From assembly GCA_963995505.1 (NCBI GenBank), contig OZ023180.1, positions 11,732,689-11,796,688 of the forward strand: DNA of 64,000 nucleotides. Reading direction: 5' to 3'. The translations under genes were made by a program, and so were the position numbers. Below the pieces are notes generated by a model that worked only from the letters and a program-made list of their open reading frames with translations, made no database searches and was not told the DNA's origin. Source of the DNA: Hypericum androsaemum (Eukaryota > Streptophyta > Magnoliopsida > Malpighiales > Hypericaceae). Positions 54,181-64,000 of the stretch are shown piece by piece (position 1 is the first letter of the stretch; every line of letters starts with the position of its first letter).

Positions 54181-55052
54181 GAAAAATTTTATGGTGGACT
54201 CTCTTTTTATTTTGTATAGATTCACCAATCTCCTATTGACATATAGATTAGCTACTTATTAATTAAATAGTTTATTAGAATAGATAAATATAAAAATTAA
54301 ATGAGAGATTATTGTGATAATATCTTTAAAAATTGTTTCCTAATCAAATTCTGTAATTGAAAAATAGTCCAATTTAATAACAACAACCATGAATTAATTT
54401 TTGTGGACTGTGCCGAAAAAATAAAAAACAGTAGCAAATAATATTTTTGGAGATTGCTAAAAATTCTCAATAAAAAAATTCTAAACATGAAAAAAAAATT
54501 TCTAACGAAGTTTTATGTCGCCGGCCATATTAATTCTCGACATGAAAAAATCTCTTTCCATCCCCAAAACACTCATTTTCACATTGATATCGCTAGTAAT
54601 TTTTGATTAGTCAACTCGATTGTTGATAACAAAAACTCTGCCTAATCGCACAATCCTCTCGCTATGCCCAATCTCGGCTTTCCTCCGGAAACACAATCTT
54701 GATGTTATTTTGATATAGACTGGAATCGCTTTCCCCCTGTTATATTTTGGTTGAATCTTGTAATGAGTTTTATATTAAATGGAATAGCATCGGGGTCGGG
54801 GAGCATAATACCATTAAAAAAAAGTTTTAACGATTTAAGAAGATGATATGAAATCCACAAAAATTAATTCATGGTTGTTGTTATTAAATTGGACTATTTG
54901 TAAATGATTTTTTAAAGATATTATCACACTAATTTCTGATTCAGTTTTCATATTTATCTATCCTAGTCAACTATTTAATTAATAAGTAGCTAATCCACAT
55001 GTCAATATAAGATTGGTGGATTCTGACCAAAGGGTCCACCATAAAATTTCTC
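54181..55052. mobile_element. Long inverted-repeat element (unclassified)
   Basis: Arms of roughly 200-235 bp (54181-54415 and 54850-55052) are inverted copies sharing AATTTTATGGTGGAC, AGCTACTTATTAATTAAATAG and AATTAATTCATGG-type blocks. The 430-bp centre is AT-rich. I could not find a target-site duplication. It separates the end of the LINE RNase H fragment from whatever followed. Confidence 0.72.
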
Positions 55053-55344
55053 GAAAATCCATGTCACCAAGCTTCCTAAGAACCTGCACCAAACGGTTTC
55101 TGGATTTCCAAGAGACCCTAATGGCGAGGTATTGGATTGAGTAGGGACTACATAGTAGATGTCCCCACGGAGGGGACTGATTCAGGGCCATTGGATTAGA
55201 TTTTTTTTAAATAAAATCTAATCCAATGGTCAATAACTAATCAGGGTCATTTTTGACTTTTTATCCCAAAATATGTCAACTAGGATTCCACCCACATTTT
55301 TCCAATTTTCTCTCTGTCTCCTGGTTTGCTCTTCCCCACTCAGG

Positions 55345-55346
<2 letters not shown>

Positions 55347-55390
<44 letters not shown>
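55347..55390 (+). repeat. (CT)n microsatellite
   Basis: A run of about 20 CT dinucleotides inside MULE copy 3, followed by a C-rich tract. Confidence 0.95.
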
Positions 55391-55392
<2 letters not shown>

Positions 55393-55399
55393 GCACTCC

Positions 55400-55670
55400 C
55401 CCCCCCAACGTTACCTCTTCTCCCCTTCGCCTCTCTTCTCCTTCTTGTTCGTTGAAACCACCTTCAACCGAAAGAAGTCACCATCGACCAGTCTTGAACC
55501 TGGGCACCGCGCCGAAGCCGTCATCGCCAGGGCCGCATCAAGAGTGAGGTCGTGCTTGTCCCCATCTCTGCTGGAAGGAAGAGGAATGGGCGAGACCGAA
55601 ACGGAGGTCCACCTCCGCTACCGACGACATAACTTCTCCTTTTTTATTTTTTATAGGTTGGGTCGCTTGA
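55400..55670 (+). pseudogene. Possible captured gene fragment in MULE copy 3
   Basis: This GC-rich stretch with protein-like frames (LLEGRGMGETETEVHLRYRR) sits at the same position as the gene-like fragment of copy 1, but the sequence is different. The source is unrecognised. Confidence 0.3.
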
Positions 55671-55689
55671 ATTAGCTTAGTTCTTCCTT

Positions 55690-56412
55690 GATAATGGTTT
55701 TTAGATGTACTGATACTAATTTTCAGATGTAATGATATTGGTTTTCAGATTTAATGATACTGGTTTGCAAATTCAGTGATAATGGTTTTGCAAATGCAGT
55801 GATATCAGTTTGCATGTGTTTTGATATTAGTTTTCGAATGTACATATATTGGTTTTTGAATGTAGTGATATTGGTTTGCATTTGTATCGATATTGGTTTT
55901 CGAATGTACATATATTGGTTTTCGAATGAAGCGATATTGGTTTGCATACGTAGCGATATTGGTTTTCTGATTTAGTAATATTGGTTTGCATATGTAGTAA
56001 TATTGATTTTCGAATGTAGTGATATTGGTGTTCGAATGTAGTGATATTAGTTTGCATGTGTAAGGATATTAGTTTTCGAATGTAAGGATATTGGTTTTCA
56101 AATGTAGTGATATTGGTTTGCATGTTAAGCGATATTGAATTTTAGATATAGTGATATTGGTTTGCATGTATGGTGATATTGGTTTTCTAATATTGTGATA
56201 TTGATTTTCGAATGTAGTGATATAGATTTGCAAGTGTATTGATATTGGTTTTCAAATGTTGGGATATTATTTTTCGAATGTAGTGATATTGGTTTGCATG
56301 TGTAGCGATATTGATTTTCATATGTAGTGATATTGGTTTGCATATGTACTGATATTGGTTTCTGAATGTAGTGATATTGGTTTTCGAATGTAGTGATATT
56401 GGTTTTCGATAT
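55690..56412 (-). repeat. 21-22 bp tandem array (AACCAATATC family), array 4
   Basis: About 33 units of GTAGTGATATTGGTTTTCGAAT type, alternating with GTGATATTGGTTTGCATGT. This two-unit alternation suggests a 43-44 bp higher-order repeat. Frames across it that encode NQY/KTNI repeats are artefacts of the period. Confidence 0.9.
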
Positions 56413-57110
56413 GAATAACTTTATACATATGTAACTCGGATTTTAGTTTTAAAAAATCGGATTTAATATTTATCGAAGATTTTAAATATGGAACTCGTAT
56501 TTTAGTGAGAAAAAAATACCGAAAAACTAACTTAAGGATTTTTGAAGTGATGTTCGAATGTGAAGAGTCATTCCTTGTGGAATGTGAAGAGTCTCATTTA
56601 ATTTTGTTGGCTGGTTTAGTCTTGAGAAGGGAACAAGGAATATAAAGAGTCTCTCAAAAGTGGCTGGTTAAATTTTTTATGATTCCCACATTTTTTTGAA
56701 TAAAAAAATATATTAAGAGTGGAATAATTTATTGCTAAGCTACCTATATTGCCCTTCTATTTTTTCTAATTGCTAAAACTGTCACTTTGCTTATTTTAGT
56801 CCATATGGATGGGGACTAACCCTTGTCCCCATCCAATCCATGCCCTAATGGCGACCATGAAAGAGAATGCCATATATCTAGAGCCAGTCTCATGTCAAAT
56901 CTTTGTCAACCCCTATCATGCGCAATTTCATTTCAACTGCGGACAAAGCCGCATCCAATTCAGCGTCAGAAGCATAGGAAATACCCAAACGATTGTCAAA
57001 ATATCCATGAACTTTTCCTGATAGTTACGAAACACACCAGTCTAGTGGAAACCCCCTGGGGTTCCCCGAGAACTACCATCAATATTACACTTCATCCAAC
57101 CCGGCAGAGG

Positions 57111-57973
57111 ACAATGGCAGTGAATCTCATTAATGTGAGGCGTTTGACCCAGAAAACCCTAAGCCTAAAATGCCGAAAGCCACAACAGATCCTCCTAAGA
57201 GTTATACATCAAGATGAACAATCAAATGGAAATTAGGGGTGAGATTATAAAAAATTCTATTATTCTTAGAAGTCCAGAGAACCTAAGCGCACGACACAAA
57301 TGCAATCATCCAAAGAACATGAAGTTGTGGACCTAAACTGCAAACGCATCACCGCCAAATAAGGCTCCGCAAAACTTTCACACAAAAAAGCCTTATAAAG
57401 CCTGGTTCAAATAGCACTAGCAAATAGAAACCACCAGGACATGATCAAATAGACTCTTCCGCAGAAAAAAGTTCAAGTCTACCTACATCAAGAAGCTGGA
57501 CAACATATCGTGGCATTATCAAATCAGTGATATCTCAACATAAACTGATCTTTGAATAATCCATCGATACTAGTCGATTTCTATCGAAATAAGCTTGCTG
57601 TTGTTTCGATTTCATTGCATTTGTGCCTATGATTCTTGAAAACGAAAAAAATGATTTGGGATTGTACCTGTTTTTCACAATAGGTGTTCCCCAATACATG
57701 ATCAGAAATGTTTTGACAACATGCCGTGGTATTTTCTCTGTTTTGAAATTGGAGTTTGGTCTTGATCAAAATAGGATAAATAGACGATGTCCACTTTCTA
57801 TTTTCCAATTACGTGAGTATTTGTGAATTACTTTGACCGCAAGAAGGTTACTAAAATAATAAATTTAGTAAAAGTTGATGCAATGGCATTACAAAGCCAG
57901 ACACGATTTCTTTTATAATACCATATAGGCCATTATTACATATATCCCTCACAAATAAAAAATAAAATATTAT
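57111..57973. other. LINE-derived and spacer sequence
   Basis: 57240-57540 on the minus strand resembles the stretch between zf-RVT and RNase H of plant LINEs, without open frames. The rest is AT-rich spacer at the 3' end of the neprosin gene. Confidence 0.4.
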
Positions 57974-60900
57974 CTATGATCCACAATCTCCACCTGGACC
58001 ACCATAAGAAATCACTGCTCCATTTGACAGATCGTAGTCCCAACGAAGTATACTATAACATTTTTTATAGTCAGTATATAATTTCGTCTTTGAATAATCT
58101 ATATCGACGACATGGTAATTCTCATCAACGGTCTCAATTTTTCGAAAAATTGAGGAAGTTCTACTGTCATAAGTAGCAAATGTTCCCCTCCCCATGGGTG
58201 GACTAGATTGAAAAAATGGTGCATGAGTTACTCCACCAAATGAAAGAAGACTAACCCCGTTATGCAATCCGCTAAATGATTCTTTTGGCCAATAGCCAAT
58301 ATTTTGAACACCGTACACCAACCACCAATTACCCGATACAATATCCTACACGAGTTGAAACAAAATTATGGAACCAAGTATGATGAGAATTACTTTATAT
58401 CAAAAAATATTTGAATTACTCACTCTTCTTATTCTTAAACATATTCTTTCTATTTTGTCTATTAGCCCATCCATAATATCAATGCAAGAAAGAAATAATT
58501 GAAAAAATGTAGCTCTTTTGTGTCGTAAATATTTGTAATATATATTTTAAAATAATTAGTTCTTGTTTTGGAAGACATACATCTTTACCAACTTTTCATC
58601 TCTCATCTAATGTCACCAGAAAATTTTACGTGATGACGTTAATGTTTAGATTTAACTAAAAGAAAGGTTAATCTTGTTGGACATATGGTGTTACTTAATA
58701 AATAATATAATTATAGAAATTTAAAAGATAGTAAATTAATCAACTTGATATCAAGACATGACCTTTTACGAGGAAGAAAATACTAGTAAAGAAATTAATC
58801 AACTTGATGTCATTCCGGTCTAATTCTAATTTATTACAGTATTTTAGATTTAATTGTTCATAAAGATTTGACAAATTCGGGAACTCAAAATAGTGATCAT
58901 AATAAAAAAAAATTAATATGGTAGTTCATTTATAAATTATTTTTCGGTATAATTTACCTGGCCTATTGATAATTTGATTTCATATTGCACTTGTGGACTT
59001 GACACGGTTGAGAATATTACGCCTAAATGGAGGTCTTGATTTATTTGCACAAATCCTGGACATAATGTGTTGTAGCAACCGAATGAGGCATCTCTTCCCA
59101 AATCCCAAAACGCCGTCAATCGAACTTTGTTATCACCATAAAGTTTTGGGTTCACCTAAAACAATTGTATATATAGAGTTAATTTGAATTTCTGTAATAA
59201 TTAATTTGATTATGATATTTACCATTTTTTTCCAACAAAAAAGGCACATTAATGCGTGAAGTTTGCATTACCTGAACAAAAACCATTAATAAAAAAAAAC
59301 CAACATTACCCACCTACAGCTTCTAGCTATAGAACTAGTTGTAATAATATAGTAATACTCAGAACCTGACATAAAGATCTCTCAGTTGGTTGGAACAAAA
59401 AACCAACTAGACCCCACCCAAAAAAAATCTAACTTGCTGAAATTTCTTTATCAGTTCTGTTAGGCATTTCAATGGCTGCTGGCATATTAAAACTAATTAC
59501 CATATTTAACCATGCCATAATATACTTTGTGCAAAGCTATGTAAATATAATTATTGCAATTTCTTATGAAAATTCTCAATTGCATTTGTCTACATTTAAG
59601 TGTAGATTATTTTTTAGGAGAATAAAAAACCATGATATGATTAATTGCTTTGAAATAAGAGCATATTAACACATAAAATATTGTTAACCTATATTTGTAA
59701 GTGTTTTAAAATATGTGCATCTAACAAAATATATGGTAATATTTGAATGTGTTATTGTTATCTATTATATTAACTACTTAAAACTTCTTACATGTTAGGA
59801 GTTGAATTTGCCAAATCATTATTAGTACCAAAGTATTTAGTTCATGTACAAAAACTCAATTATTTTATTACTTTTTGAGTATGCTTTATAAACTACTTAT
59901 ACCTTTGACAAATATGATTATGATTCATACACCTTTAAAATATACCTAGCAAAAGTTAGTATATTTTAAAAAATTTCAATAGTGTTCCCACATAGCATGA
60001 TGTTTTTTTCGGAACGCTTATTGAAATTTTGCAATATATCTACTTTTGCTAAGTATATTTGTCAAAGGTATATCAATCACAGTTATAATCACAACCACAG
60101 CATGCCTTGCATTTTAAGAATTTTTTAATTTTTGATAAGAAAGATTAGCTTTGCCTAATTTAATTAGTCCCTTCAAAGAGAAGTTCTATTCATTATCTCA
60201 GAGATACAAAATTTTAACGTTCAACAAAAAGATAAGAAAATAGACCAACATATATCTTATGTGCTACAAAGCATTAAAATATGTCATTTATACTTCGTAA
60301 CAAAAATAGTAATAACTCTTCTTGTTATTTACAGATAAAAAAACTCAACGGGGCTTCAATGTTTCTTAATTCAGTCAAATAATTTTTTATATCTTACAAA
60401 AGAAAAGATTTTAGTTCTCATAAAATTTATGATTTCACTAATGATAAGTACAATTAAGAATTATGAAATAGACCTAAATATCTTAGTATGCATTAAGTTT
60501 AACCATAGTTGTTAAAAATTTTATTATCTGAGGCTCGCAAGTGCAACCTTGGACAGTCTAGTGTGAGGGAGTGGTCTAGTCATCAAATTTCGGTGCCCGG
60601 ATCCGTAGTTATAGTTTCACATTATTGGTGGAATTTAGATACTCTTGACTACCCATTTGTGGGTTAGTTTGAGTTTAGGAGTCCCATATGGGGTTGTTTA
60701 TGTAACACTTTTATTTTCTTTGATTTAATAGAATTGTGCAATTCATTCAAAAAAAGAAAGATTTAATTTTACTAAATATTTAGTATTAGAGTCTTGAAAG
60801 TTCATCAATTAATTTATTAAAGAAGTTTTGGAGAAAATAACCTTGGCCACACGGTTTATTCTTTTGCATACAAATAAAACCATTATCTTATTAATATAGT

Positions 60901-61138
60901 AAGTTGTTACCTTAACTATTAACATATATGAAATGATAATGACAAAACTGTAAAGAAAAATGAGTCTCCGAATACTCACCATCAATCCAGAAGAAATTTG
61001 AATTTTATCTATTGTTCCATTTTCCCGAAGCCAAATAAATGATCCACTATATTGATTTGGTTCTACTGATGGTTGATTTATTTGCATCATTGCACTTGCT
61101 CCACGGTATATTTTGCTAGCAGCCTCCAATGTAGCGAA
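57974..61138 (-). CDS. Neprosin-domain (DUF239) protein, last three exons
   Basis: Exons 61138-60980, 59155-58958 and 58345-57974 join in phase 0 and give 242 residues. They start FATLEAASKIYRGASAMMQI, continue with VNPKLYGDNKVRLTAFWDL, CYNTLCPGFVQIN and DIVSGNWWLVYGVQNIGYWP, and end with YDLSNGAVISYGGPGGDCGS. This is the catalytic neprosin domain of plant secreted proteins; carnivorous-plant neprosin is a prolyl endopeptidase. The upstream exons for the signal peptide and the DUF4409-type propeptide are not visible before 64000, where a MULE and LINE DNA occur. The gene is either 5'-truncated or has a very long intron. The exons present have no stops. Introns are 612 and 1824 bp. Confidence 0.85.
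60490..60760 (+). repeat. LINE/SINE 3'-end-like repeat in neprosin intron
   Basis: The segment closes with TTTGATTTAATAGAATTGTGC and an A-rich run, the style of plant non-LTR 3' tails (compare the LINE tail at about 24150). No coding part is attached. Its 5' end and duplication are not defined. Confidence 0.35.
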
Positions 61139-61244
61139 CTATTTCATCGTTAAAATCACAAACAACATCAATATATATCTCACAATCAAATAGAGAATGC
61201 TAAATGAATAAAAAAAATTTGTTTTCTCTAGAAAATCTATTATT

Positions 61245-61715
61245 TTCAAAAATGACCCGGAGAGTGACCCAAATTTTGGTCCGATCTTCAGGTCAACCAG
61301 TCTCACCGGTCTGACCAGAGGTCAGACTAGAGGTTATTATATATATTTAATAAATAATAGGTTTAAAAATCAATATTCTCATTATGTTGGTCAATTTTTT
61401 TTATATTTAGTATAATAATCTTTGTTGATTTAGTTTATTTTGTGTTGATTTAGAAAAATCGAAGATATAATATGATTTATTTATATTTTTTGGGTTGGGT
61501 TTGGGTGAATTTCGGATTTTTTGGTTCAATTTTAGGTCAAACCTAATGAACCCGATTTTTTGGGTCAAAAATCTGAGTCAACTGTTTGGTCTGACTAAAA
61601 ATCATCTGGTTCATTAGGTAACCTTGCGTACATGATTTTCTGACCCATCAAGGCTCCGATTCGTAATCCGACCGGTCAAATTATCGGTCAGACTGCTGTC
61701 TCAAAAACTGTTAAA
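61245..61715. repeat. MITE-like repeat related to 16880-17215
   Basis: It shares TTTGGTCTGAC, a GGTAACC block and GACCGGTC-rich motifs with the segment inside MULE copy 1. Termini are unclear. Confidence 0.4.
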
Positions 61716-61879
61716 ATCAACATTTTCTTATTTTTAGTTTAATGTCATGCTTATAACATGAGTCACAGGAGCAGCATTGAGTGCGTGATCTTTCTCTTCT
61801 CTTTTCTTATTTTTTAGCTTATCTATTATTCTAATTTTATTGAATACGTAGAATCCACAAAATGTAAAAAAATTTAAAA

Positions 61880-62674
61880 AGACAAATTACTGTAGTATTC
61901 CTTGTATTTGACTAAATTGACGATTTAGTCCCCCTAGTTTCAAAAATATTTTTCCATCTCGTATTTAATTTTATTATATTCTCGGATCCCTGGCTAAGCT
62001 CTATTGTTACAAGGGAAACCCTCAGGGATTTGATTCATTTTCTGGATAATTATGCCCAAAAGTAGTCGAAGGAGGGATTTGGTCTTCACTCCTCATCAGC
62101 ACCGGAAAGCAGTCACATGAGGCCGTTTGAGGGATTCTTTGTTCTTCCAGACGGCAGAATTCCAATGGACCAACCGTCCTCGTTAATCTAGATCGATAGA
62201 GAGAAAGGGAGAGGGACCTCGACGGTGGGGTTGCCACGGATATCGAAGATCTGCATGTTCGTGGCCCTACAGGTGCACCGGCGGTCTTCGAAATGGCCCC
62301 CAAACCGCCGTTGCTACGAAGTTGGACTCGGTGAAATTGAACCAGGCATTTTCTGGTTCAATTCAAGAGGGGAATAGAGACGGGTTACTAGCGGTGGGTT
62401 AGTGGGTTGCAATTAAATGTGTGAAGGTTGATTTTTTTTTCTTGGGTAACGATGGCGACCTGTTGGTGCTTCTCTTCGTCGGCGTCGGCGTCGGAGCCGG
62501 TCACCGTCGGCGAGAAGGGTCCTGTCGTGAGATAAGAGATAACTTTTTTATAAGGTATTTTGGTCATTTCATTGACAAAAAAATGAACAAAGAGCGAGAG
62601 ATGGAAAAATATTTTTTGAAACATGAGATACTAAATCGTTGGTTTAGTCAAATACGACGGATAGTAATTTGCCC
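61880..62674. mobile_element. MULE family 'e' (non-autonomous)
   Basis: Arms of about 80 bp: the left begins AGACAAATTACTGTAG, and the complement of the right begins GGGCAAATTACTATCC. Both share GTATTTGACTAAA, CGATTTAGT and ATATTTTTCCATCTC. A perfect 9-bp duplication AATTTAAAA flanks it (61871-61879, 62675-62683). The 600-bp interior has GC-rich gene-like DNA (62080-62540) without a recognised source. Confidence 0.85.
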
Positions 62675-62689
62675 AATTTAAAATTCTAA

Positions 62690-63060
62690 CTATTGGATAT
62701 ACCATAGTTCGGGTTTATTCTTGGGCGACAAATTCATTATTGAGGGGGTCAATTATCTTGAGAAACGTATAGCGGATGGCAATATGACATTGAATATTGA
62801 CATTAGGACGGTCTTTGACACAATGTGCTAGACTTTCTGATTGGAGTGCTTCAAGGATGGAGTTTTCCAGAGAGGTTTACTAGGATGATCTATGGTATTT
62901 TGAGCTCAGCCGTGCTATCTATTTTAGTAAATGACACGCCGAAGGGGTTACTTTGATTGCTCAAAAGGGTTTTGCTAGTAAACCCTTTGTCTCCCCTCCT
63001 ATTTTGTGCAGCGGAAGAGGTACTTACTTAGTAGGAGATTGCAGAAGGCGACTGTCTCAG
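62690..63060 (+). pseudogene. LINE reverse-transcriptase fragment
   Basis: Across shifted frames it reads ADGNMTLNIDIRTVFDTMC (the conserved DxxKAFDT region, here RTVFDT), then SILVNDTPK, GYFDCSKGF and a region equivalent to PLSPLLF. The following SRRLQKATVSGE is diverged and no YADD box is seen. It is an old LINE remnant in the opposite orientation to the neprosin gene. Confidence 0.7.
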
Positions 63061-63099
63061 GGGAGCTATGTTTCTATATGATGGCCAAGGTGCCTCCTT

Positions 63100-64000
63100 C
63101 CCATCTCATCTGTTCAAAGCAGCAGAATCTCAAAATTCTATTTGACGACCAGCTCACCTGGTGGAGCGAGCGAGCTCTCCTTGCCATGGTCAGGAATGAG
63201 CTGCTTGCCTTGGTGTGGTTGGCAGTGGTCTGCTCGCCTAGTTGGGAGTGAGTTGCTCATCTTAGAGTGATTGGGAGTGAGCTTGCCTGCTCGTTCATCC
63301 ATTTGCTCGCTCGCTTACTCTCGTTTCGTGCTCTCATTAGTCTGGTGCTGGTCTTGGTTTTGCATTGGTTTCTTGATGGGCTTTGTCTCATTTTCACATT
63401 GGTTTCTGTTGGGACTCAAAATAATTATGGGTTTGAGTTGGGTCGATTCATTTTTGGCAGAGCTTGTCTTCGGGTCCAGGATGTCTAGCTTGTTGGCTTA
63501 CTTGGGCGATGGGTTGTCCAACTCATCGCCTACGATAGGTGGTGTCTAACTCGTTGCCTACAATAGCGAGTTTTGGGATTCGAAAGTAGTCTTGTGTGTG
63601 GGTTAAGTCAGTTTGTGGTTTTGAGCTCGCCTGGCTTATCAGACTCATTAGACGTTGGACTCATTGAACTCGCCTAGTCCAGAGCTCGCTCAGGCTTTGG
63701 GCTCACTGTGGGGTCTAGCTCGCATCAAAGCTTGGCTCGTCATGTTGGAAAGGTGTTTCCAGACTTAAGGGTTCTATGGTATTTTGGTGGAGATATTCAA
63801 GAAGAAGCCAGAACCACATCGACATCATCAATATGGCTAAAGCAGTTCGGGTTTCTCATCATGAGATGAGGCTAGGTTGGCATCCTCAATATGACTAAGG
63901 CGGTTTGGACATCGATATGACTAAGGTGGTTTGTGTTCCTCATCATGAGTTGGAGCCAAGTTGGCATCATGACTAAGATAGTTTGTGTTTCTCATTATGA
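63100..64000. other. Repetitive spacer at the window end
   Basis: GAGCTCGC/GCTCGC-rich sequence (63140-63310, 63620-63740) is followed at about 63825-64000 by four imperfect units of ATATGACTAAGGCGGTTTG type, partly with a CTCATCATGAG block. No coding region is recognised. Confidence 0.45.

Larger units (their letters stand above)
55128..56845 (-). mobile_element. MULE family 'a', copy 3 (non-autonomous)
   Basis: Ends GGTATTGGATTGAGTAGGGAC and the complement of GGGCATGGATTGGATGGGGAC. A perfect 9-bp duplication TAATGGCGA flanks it (55119-55127, 56846-56854). The order of parts (GC-rich gene-like segment, tandem array, GAAGAGTC motif, terminus) is the mirror image of copy 1, so it lies in the opposite orientation. 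It is inserted within a LINE RNase H relic. Confidence 0.9.
55055..57110 (-). pseudogene. LINE RNase H domain relic, split by a MULE
   Basis: On the minus strand the fold starts WMKCNIDGSSRGTPGG (57085-57038), continues in other frames with AELDAALSAVEMK and reaches AIRVSWKSRNRLVQVLRKLG. The last run resumes only after the 1.7 kb MULE, at about 55127. Removing the MULE and one copy of its duplication rejoins the sequence. Frameshifts and a stop mark it as a pseudogene. Such RVT_3 domains end plant LINE ORF2 proteins. Confidence 0.75.

Overview
The window is nuclear DNA from a flowering plant, most likely a eudicot. It has spliced genes with GT-AG introns, plant-specific families (PPR, TIC20, G-type lectin S-receptor kinase, neprosin) and nested plant transposons. 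I cannot name the species. There are no bacterial operons, no CRISPR array, and I recognised no complete tRNA or rRNA gene.

Layout. 1-13.2 kb is a transposon cluster: a small gag-only LTR element (TR-GAG type, 1003-2960), a decayed Ty3/gypsy element (2981-10383) with a hAT transposon nested in its gag, and a second hAT (10457-13193). 13.7-14.4 kb on the minus strand carries a candidate C/D-box snoRNA cluster with a TATA/telo-box/site-II promoter. 15.2-16.5 kb is an intact intronless PPR gene. 16.6-19.7 kb holds two Mutator-like elements (MULEs), 20.0-24.2 kb a LINE carrying a hAT MITE, and 25.4-27.0 kb a 5'-truncated hAT. 27.6-28.4 kb has a SINE-like insertion and an LTR/gag relic. 29.0-30.6 kb is a minus-strand gene for a chloroplast-targeted multi-pass membrane protein. 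30.8-35.3 kb is a 4.45 kb Pack-MULE carrying the first two exons of a V-ATPase subunit B gene. 37.3-39.7 kb has a small MULE just upstream of a three-exon TIC20 gene. 41.1-42.9 kb is a deleted gypsy relic. 43.5-47.7 kb is an apparently intact seven-exon S-receptor-like kinase. 48.8-49.3 kb is a truncated SNM1/Apollo-type nuclease pseudogene. 49.6-57.1 kb is again transposons: a MULE, a Copia remnant, a MULE MITE, a long inverted repeat, and a MULE inside a LINE RNase H relic. 58.0-61.1 kb holds the last three exons of a neprosin-domain gene on the minus strand. The right end has another MULE and a LINE reverse-transcriptase relic.

The most striking theme is MULE diversity. Six insertions have perfect 9-bp target-site duplications that can be read directly. 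Three of these belong to one family whose members all carry arrays of a 21-22 bp AACCAATATC-type repeat, and one of the three has captured a housekeeping gene fragment.

How the genes relate. The protein genes are independent single-gene transcription units. TIC20 (plastid import), the chloroplast membrane protein and perhaps the PPR protein act in organelles. The receptor kinase acts at the plasma membrane and the neprosin protein is probably secreted. The TIC20 to S-receptor kinase order may reflect microsynteny with Arabidopsis chromosome 4. Coding calls rest on reading frames, splice signals and remembered family motifs; no database search was possible.
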